From Pseudomonadota bacterium (GTDB lineage Bacteria; Desulfobacterota; Desulfobacteria; Desulfobacterales; C00003060), in the NCBI GenBank assembly GCA_015222985.1, contig JADFWI010000448.1:1-9812 (forward strand): DNA of 9,812 nt, in the 5' to 3' direction. A model generated the notes under the pieces. The model did not search any database. It had not been told where the DNA came from and saw nothing but the letters and a program-made list of their open reading frames with translations. Of this stretch, positions 5,205-9,812 are shown one piece after another. The number at the start of each line of letters is the position of its first letter. The stretch's first letter is position 1. A program made the translations under genes and the position numbers.

Positions 5205-8200
5205 TTATCCGTCCAGCGCCTTTCGAATGGTCTTTGCCATCTCCGCAGTGACAACGGGCTTCATGACGTACTCCGAAATGTCTATGGCCTCCTCTTCCGT
5301 GATCTGTTCACTCAAACCCGTGCAAAGTACTGTAGGAATATCGGGTCGAATGCGAGTGAGTTCTTGGGCCAATTCTTTGCCCGTCATATTCGGCATGGTT
5401 TGGTCAGTGATGACCAAGTCGAAGCTGTCTGGTTCAGCCCTAAAAGCCTCCAGGGCCTCGATGCTGTTCGTTCTTGCAACGACCTGATAACCAAGACGCT
5501 CTAACATCAACTTTAAGGGGTCAACCACTATTTTCTCGTCGTCCACCAACAGTATTCGCTCGTTGCCCGTGGGAGGTGGTGCAGCCGGCTCAACGCCAGG
5601 CGCTACCTCTTCTTCCTCGGCCCTTGGAAAATAGACATGGAAGGTAGTCCCCTTTTCAGGTTCACTATCAACAGTGATTGCTCCACCATAGTTTTTGACA
5701 ATACCATGGACCACAGCCAGCCCCATACCGGTTCCCTCACTGCGATCCTTAGTGGTGAAAAAGGGATCAAAGATGCGTTTCACGACTTCTGGGTCGATAC
5801 CGCGTCCTGAATCACTGACGGTAAGTCTCGCGTATGGGCCGGATTTCAGATCCGGATGTTTGGCCGCAGCATCACCGTCAAGTTCCATGTCTGCGAGGCT
5901 TACTTCCAGCACGCCTCCCCTTTTTCGCATGGCATGGGCGGCATTAGTGCAAAGATTCATTAGTATCTGATGGATGTGGGTTGGATCAGCCAGCACCCTG
6001 CCGGAGTCCGTCTTAATGTCTTTCCTGATCTCGATGGTTGTCGGCAACGAAGATCGGAGCAGTTTAAGGACTTCTTTGACAATGGGACTCAGTTGTAAGA
6101 GGATTCGCTGCTGTTCAGTCTGGCGGCTAAAGGCAAGAATTTGCTTTACGAGATCCTTAGCCCGGTGGCCTGCCTTAAGCACCTCATCCAAGTTGAAGCG
6201 CAGATCTCTGTCATCCTCAACATTTAACAAAGCGAGTTCGGTCTGAACAATAATAGGTGTAAGGATGTTGTTAAAATCATGAGCAATCCCTCCAGCAAGA
6301 GTGCCGATGGCCTCCAGCTTCTGGGCTTGTCGGAGTTGGCTTTTAAGGCGCTTTTTGTCGGTTATGTCCTCTCCAGAACTCAGTATAGCACTTATTATTC
6401 CTGCTTGATCCTTCAGCACAGTATTATGCCATGCAATGCTTTTCTCATCACCACTCTCAGTCAAGACCAGGTTTTCGTGGTATTCAACTGGCTCGACTTG
6501 ACCATGTATCAACTGTTGAAAAACACTCCTGATTTCTTCTGTCATTCTTTCTGGCACAAAATTATCAAACCAGTTTTTGCCAATAACCTCTTCCTCTTGG
6601 ACCCCCAAAATCTCACAACCTTTCCTGTTGAGAAGAGTGATCTTTTCATCTCGATCAATTACTACAAACATCGTCGCTGCAACATCAAGATAGTGTTGCA
6701 CCTTATCTTGCTCTTGTCGCAACGCCTCCTCCGCACGCTTGCAGTCGGTGATGTCGCGGAATACGCCGTGCAGGACTTTTTTGTTCTTTAGTTTTAATAT
6801 ATTGGCCTTTATTGAAACGTCTCTTATCTCTCCGTTCTTGGTAATAACCTGCGTTTCCAGAGCCTGCCCTTGTTTCTCTTTCAAATGCTCTTTGAAAGTT
6901 CTGCTAAGTTCTCCTTCAACTTCTTCCGGAGGATGGAGAATACGTTGGTGTTTGCCGACCAGCTCCGATTTCGCTCTGCCAACCAACTCTGACGCTGCGT
7001 GGTTGCAGTCAATTAATATCCCTGTTTCCGCATCAGCTATGAAGATGGCATCCAGTGCTTCTTCAAACTGTGTTCTGTACCTTTCTTCAGATTCCTTCAG
7101 TGCCTGCTCGGCTCGCTGGCGCTCCTTCACGAGTTCGATACTGTACAGTGCAAAAGCAATGTCTCCAGCGACCTCTTGGAGCAAGCCTTGCTCTTCCTGG
7201 TCTGAAGCAGACTCTTGGGGGATTGAAACAGTCAACATGCCGTAGATCGTTTCCGCATGTTCCAGCCGGACATTCATTGCTGCCCTACCAGCATACCCCT
7301 TCGCCAGTGGACAGTCACAGGTGGCCAACGGATCTCGGATGACCTGTACAGCCGTTCGTGTTAGTGCGTTCTGAGCACAACGGGTTAACTTGCCGTGCTT
7401 CCACAGCTCCACCATGGACAAGAATTCCTTGCCCAAACCAGGTCCTGCACTTTGCAAAAGGTGTCCTGACTCATTAAACAGGGCAATCCAGGCATTATGA
7501 TAACCGCGCGTTTGGACCAGGTTCTCGCAAACGCCTTGAATCAGGCGATCAGGATCCTTTTCCTTGGTAATGAGTCGGTTGACATTTCGAATGGAGCGTA
7601 GCACAGCATTCAGGTGTTTTATCCTCTGCTGTGCCTGCTTGTGCTCGGTAATGTCTGTGAAGAAACCTACGTTGCATTCTCTTCCATCTATTAAGACCTT
7701 AGTCGTGTTGATATCCACATATATCGTTGTCCCATCTTTTCGCAAACACGGAATACCTGGTGCTAAGGTCTTTTCCCCTCGTGCCTGGGCCTCAAATTCT
7801 GAAATTACACCATCTAAATCATCTTTTGGGTGAAGATCAACTACACTCATTTGTTTCAATTCTTCTTCGGTATAGCCTAACATTCTACACAGGGCCGGAT
7901 TGGTGTATTTGAGCTCCTTTGTTTCAACATCAGCGACAAGTATCCCTTCAGCAGAACCTTCAAAGAGAGCCCTGTATCTCTCTTCAGATTCTCTTAGCGC
8001 CTTCTCTGCCAGCTTACTTTCGGTGACATCCTTGTTTACTCCGCGGTAACCCTTAAGATTTCCTTCTTCAGCGAGGATGGGGATGCCATTCGTAAGAAGA
8101 CAGACTGGTCTGCCTTCCTTGCTGATATTCCAGTTGACCAACTCTGCGATAGGCTCTTTCTTCCGGGCCATTTTGGAAAATATTTCTCTTGCCTTCTTGG

Positions 8201-8846
8201 CTTCGTCCTGTGCCATGAGGTCAAAAGGTGTTTTCCCCATAATTTCGTCTGGGCGATACCCTAGGATGTCTTCAACCCTCTCCGAGCAGTGAGTGTATAC
8301 TCCGTTTTTGTCAACTTCCCAGATCCAATCAGCCATACTAAGGGCGATATCTCTGAAACGCTCCTCATTCACCCGTAGCGCCTTCTCCGCCCTCTTGCGC
8401 TCGGTAATATCCTGCCCCTGGGCTATTGTGGCAATGACCGTTGTGCCATCCTTCGCATGAATGTTCGCTGAGTTCCAAAGTGCTATCCGAATACTCCCAT
8501 CTTTGCAAAGAATCGGAATATCTACCGATTCCCAATGTTCACCACTCAAAGTGCTTGCGATCTTGCTCAATGATTCGTCTCGGCTTGCGTCAGGGAAGAG
8601 CATTTGCAGTTTTTGACCAATGACCTTGTCGGCTGCATAACCCGTCAGATGTTCGAAGGCATGGTTGAACCGGGTAATTTTGGCCTCCGTATCCCATACA
8701 ATGATAGGAGCATTGGCGTAGTTAAACAGCTTTTCCAGATAGTCGCGCGTCTTCCTAATGGTCTCCTCCGCCCGCTGGCGCTGAGTGGTTTCTGATTGTA
8801 ATTTATGGTTAAGCAATTCGAGTTGCTTTGCTGATTCCGCTTTCAT
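5205..8846 (-). CDS. Cytoplasmic hybrid histidine kinase with five PAS domains and one GAF domain
   Basis: A 1213-residue hybrid sensor kinase with no membrane segment. Order: short coiled coil (1-30), PAS1 (about 33-148), PAS2 (158-278), PAS3 (288-398), GAF (413-573), PAS4 (588-698), PAS5 (713-828), HisKA (838-905) with His856 in GGIAHDFNNIL, HATPase (about 950-1085) and a C-terminal receiver (1094-1210). The ATPase shows the N-box near Asn964, DSGRGI (Asp1012), FDPFFTTK and GTGMGLA. The receiver has the acidic pair, phosphoacceptor Asp1148, switch Thr and Lys1196. All key residues are intact, so it should autophosphorylate and pass phosphate to its own receiver, to the activator encoded 7 bases downstream, or both. 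No Hpt domain is present. Several PAS-to-PAS linkers share the D-I/V-T-E motif followed by a helix. The GAF carries Cys490, Cys510 and Cys512, a possible redox or metal site. The ATG at 8846 has GGAG 6 bases upstream and is preferred over a TTG at 8867. The sensed cue is unknown. Confidence 0.97.
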   Translation of the reverse strand: MKAESAKQLELLNHKLQSETTQRQRAEETIRKTRDYLEKLFNYANAPIIVWDTEAKITRFNHAFEHLTGYAADKVIGQKLQMLFPDASRDESLSKIASTLSGEHWESVDIPILCKDGSIRIALWNSANIHAKDGTTVIATIAQGQDITERKRAEKALRVNEERFRDIALSMADWIWEVDKNGVYTHCSERVEDILGYRPDEIMGKTPFDLMAQDEAKKAREIFSKMARKKEPIAELVNWNISKEGRPVCLLTNGIPILAEEGNLKGYRGVNKDVTESKLAEKALRESEERYRALFEGSAEGILVADVETKELKYTNPALCRMLGYTEEELKQMSVVDLHPKDDLDGVISEFEAQARGEKTLAPGIPCLRKDGTTIYVDINTTKVLIDGRECNVGFFTDITEHKQAQQRIKHLNAVLRSIRNVNRLITKEKDPDRLIQGVCENLVQTRGYHNAWIALFNESGHLLQSAGPGLGKEFLSMVELWKHGKLTRCAQNALTRTAVQVIRDPLATCDCPLAKGYAGRAAMNVRLEHAETIYGMLTVSIPQESASDQEEQGLLQEVAGDIAFALYSIELVKERQRAEQALKESEERYRTQFEEALDAIFIADAETGILIDCNHAASELVGRAKSELVGKHQRILHPPEEVEGELSRTFKEHLKEKQGQALETQVITKNGEIRDVSIKANILKLKNKKVLHGVFRDITDCKRAEEALRQEQDKVQHYLDVAATMFVVIDRDEKITLLNRKGCEILGVQEEEVIGKNWFDNFVPERMTEEIRSVFQQLIHGQVEPVEYHENLVLTESGDEKSIAWHNTVLKDQAGIISAILSSGEDITDKKRLKSQLRQAQKLEAIGTLAGGIAHDFNNILTPIIVQTELALLNVEDDRDLRFNLDEVLKAGHRAKDLVKQILAFSRQTEQQRILLQLSPIVKEVLKLLRSSLPTTIEIRKDIKTDSGRVLADPTHIHQILMNLCTNAAHAMRKRGGVLEVSLADMELDGDAAAKHPDLKSGPYARLTVSDSGRGIDPEVVKRIFDPFFTTKDRSEGTGMGLAVVHGIVKNYGGAITVDSEPEKGTTFHVYFPRAEEEEVAPGVEPAAPPPTGNERILLVDDEKIVVDPLKLMLERLGYQVVARTNSIEALEAFRAEPDSFDLVITDQTMPNMTGKELAQELTRIRPDIPTVLCTGLSEQITEEEAIDISEYVMKPVVTAEMAKTIRKALDG

Positions 8847-8852
8847 TTCCAA

Positions 8853-8856
8853 CTCC
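8853..8856 (-). promoter_or_regulatory. Shine-Dalgarno sequence deciding the hybrid kinase start
   Basis: GGAG lies 6 bases before the ATG at 8846. The alternative TTG at 8867 has no purine-rich site in front of it. Confidence 0.6.
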
Positions 8857-8937
8857 AGGGCATTCAAGAGTCGTTATTCTACCGTGTGTCAGTGGTGTAA
8901 TGTTTTGAGTTCGAAAATGCTGTGCCGCTTTATTGAC

Positions 8938-8953
8938 AGCATGAATCATGCCA
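8938..8953 (-). promoter_or_regulatory. Candidate sigma-54 (-24/-12) promoter of the kinase-activator unit
   Basis: The minus strand reads TGGCATGATTCATGCT. GG and GC are separated by exactly 10 bases, and TGGCA plus TGCT match the two halves of the consensus; the differences are T for C after TGGCA and A for T before TGC. The predicted transcript start is near 8927, about 80 bases before the ATG. The site overlaps the small palindrome GCATGAATCATGC, so a chance match is possible. No TCCCA-N4-TGGGA sites were found upstream. Confidence 0.45.
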
Positions 8954-8973
8954 TAGTGTTATAGATACACTAT
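8953..8973. promoter_or_regulatory. 21-bp inverted repeat adjoining the kinase promoter, possible operator
   Basis: ATAGTGT and ACACTAT are perfect 7-bp arms around the 7-base spacer TATAGAT. The repeat begins at the edge of the -24 element of the candidate kinase promoter. The arm and spacer length is typical of a dimeric regulator site. No regulator can be assigned. Confidence 0.45.
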
Positions 8974-9061
8974 TCTCCATAATTCCCGCCAGTTGAGGTT
9001 TTCTTGTCGTGGGATTTCGATTTTGACTTGTTGGTGAATAGGGTTTATATGCTTCTAATTT

Positions 9062-9081
9062 GTCAAGCTTTTGACGCTTGA
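9062..9081. other. Overlapping short inverted repeats downstream of the right-edge kinase gene
   Basis: GTCAA/TTGAC (9062-9066 and 9071-9075) and TCAAGC/GCTTGA (9063-9068 and 9076-9081) are mutually exclusive stems in the same 20 bases. On the minus strand the stem is followed by CAAATTAG, a poor T-tract. It may be a weak terminator for the right-edge kinase gene, but that gene ends about 160 bases upstream. Confidence 0.3.
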
Positions 9082-9091
9082 TAGCGGTAGG

Positions 9092-9226
9092 CTAACAGCG
9101 CGGGGTAGGTTTGGGAGTTTCAAATACTTGAACCTGATAGCCATCTGTGTTCGTGAGCCCATCGGAACGGGAGTCATCGGGCACAATATATAGTGCTTTG
9201 GCTGGTAGGTTTTTCCAGTAAAAAGA
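9092..9226 (-). other. Possible coding remnant in the kinase-kinase gap (44 open codons, no start)
   Basis: Between two in-frame stops, 44 codons on the minus strand encode a protein-like string. It includes FYWKNLPAKALYIVPDDS and, after five more residues, TDGYQVQVFETPKP, and ends at TAG. There is no start codon with a ribosome-binding site. It could be the 3' end of a decayed gene, or chance. I do not recognise the family. The stretch also contains a 16-bp near-palindrome at 9181-9196 (GCACAATATATAGTGC), which could equally be a regulatory element. Confidence 0.22.
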
Positions 9227-9239
9227 CTATGGTCGAAGA

Positions 9240-9812
9240 CTATTCCTTGTCCAGAATCTCCCTCACCCTTTGAGATAACTCGCTCAAACTAAAAGGTTTT
9301 TGTATGAATCCATCACAACCACATGCCAATATCTTCTTCGCCTCGCTCTCTATGCTGTATCCGCTAGAAAGAAGAACCTTTACCTTGGGGTTGATCTCCT
9401 TCATTCGGTCATAGGCTTTACCACCGCCCATATCGGGCATAATCATGTCGAGAAAAACCATGTCAATCGTGTCTTGGTTCTCCTCGTACACCTTAACCGC
9501 TTCTCTGCCACTTTTTGCTTCAAGGACAGTGTAGCCCAATCTCTTGAGCACCTTAACAGCCGCATCCAAAACCATGGCTTCATCGTCCACGACCAGGACA
9601 GTTTCCGTCCCTTTAATGATTTGCTTATCAGCGACGACAGTCTTCTCGACCTTCTTTTCCGTTGCAGGCAAGTATATGCTGAAAGTAGTTCCATGTCCTA
9701 TTTCAGATTCAACGTCAATGTAACCCCCATGACCCTTTATGATCCCATAAACAGAGGCCAACCCAAGACCGGTGCCTCTGCCCATCTCCTTGGTCGTAAA
9801 GAAGGGGTCAAA
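9240..9812 (-). CDS. Hybrid histidine kinase, C-terminal fragment (HATPase end plus receiver; runs off right edge)
   Basis: The last 190 codons of a minus-strand gene are present; the frame is open to the right edge, so the start lies outside. The fragment opens in the kinase F-box (FDPFFTTKE) and continues with the G2 box GRGTGLGLASVYGIIKGHGG and the closing ATPase strands. After a Lys-rich linker of about 20 residues comes a receiver: acidic pair in ETVLVVDDE, phosphoacceptor Asp at fragment residue 122 (MVFLDMIMPD), switch Ser in LLSSGYS and the Lys of GFIQKPF. All receiver residues are intact. An ATG at 9785 falls inside the ATPase domain and is not a start. Sensor domains and the phosphorylatable His are not in the window. 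Nearly 400 bases separate it from the next kinase gene, so the two are probably separate units. Confidence 0.93.
   Translation of the reverse strand, partial: FDPFFTTKEMGRGTGLGLASVYGIIKGHGGYIDVESEIGHGTTFSIYLPATEKKVEKTVVADKQIIKGTETVLVVDDEAMVLDAAVKVLKRLGYTVLEAKSGREAVKVYEENQDTIDMVFLDMIMPDMGGGKAYDRMKEINPKVKVLLSSGYSIESEAKKILACGCDGFIQKPFSLSELSQRVREILDKE

Noticed and set aside
5198..5254. TTG start extending the activator by 19 residues
   Set aside because: The added residues are not receiver sequence and overlap the kinase reading frame; the ATG at 5197 starts the fold precisely.
6279..6791. Plus-strand open frame of 170 codons
   Set aside because: It lies wholly opposite the PAS and HisKA region of the hybrid kinase and shows no domain or ribosome-binding site of its own.
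8847..8867. TTG start extending the hybrid kinase by 7 residues
   Set aside because: No Shine-Dalgarno sequence precedes it, while GGAG lies 6 bases before the ATG at 8846.
8933..8962. Plus-strand sigma-70-like promoter, TTGACA then TGTTAT
   Set aside because: The spacer is 18 bases, the -10 is poor, and no plus-strand gene follows before the converging kinase gene end.
1..9812. tRNA, rRNA, insertion sequence or integrase
   Set aside because: No cloverleaf, rRNA-like stretch, transposase motif or paired terminal repeats were found on either strand.

Overview
The window reads as a signal-transduction locus of a Gram-negative bacterium, most likely a deltaproteobacterium (Desulfobacterota). 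The pointers are a hybrid histidine kinase with many PAS domains, a NtrC-type sigma-54 activator, sigma-54 (-24/-12) promoter sequences, an HBM-like chemoreceptor with a very short HAMP segment, and heptanucleotide repeats in the intergenic gaps. This assignment is inferred from protein style and not from a marker gene. Every convincing gene lies on the minus strand, so transcription runs from right to left.

In transcription order, the right edge (9240-9812) holds the end of one hybrid histidine kinase. A gene-poor gap (8847-9239) follows, containing a candidate -24/-12 promoter, an inverted repeat beside it and a possible coding remnant. Next is a two-gene unit: a 1213-residue cytoplasmic PAS/GAF hybrid histidine kinase (5205-8846) and, 7 bases after its stop, a 471-residue receiver/AAA+/Fis-HTH sigma-54 activator (3782-5197).

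The 330-base gap at 3452-3781 is the most informative non-coding part. It has a hairpin after the activator stop, a 28-bp perfect palindrome made of heptamer repeats, three spaced copies of TCCCA-N4-TGGGA, an AT-rich inverted repeat, and a good -24/-12 promoter pointing at the next genes. Together these look like a complete enhancer-plus-promoter for sigma-54 control. The genes below it are a small probable pseudo-receiver protein (3023-3451), CheW (2276-2788) and a methyl-accepting chemotaxis protein (219-2174), which ends in tandem hairpins including a U-tract terminator. The far left edge is the start of another response-regulator gene (1-89).

Working model (inference): the hybrid kinase senses a cytoplasmic cue, phosphorylates the adjacent activator, and the activator binds the TCCCA-N4-TGGGA sites to switch on the pseudo-receiver/cheW/mcp cassette. 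The receptor has a duplicated periplasmic sensor and a C-terminal CheR-type pentapeptide. No CheA, CheR, CheB or CheY is encoded here, so the cassette would have to plug into a core pathway located elsewhere.
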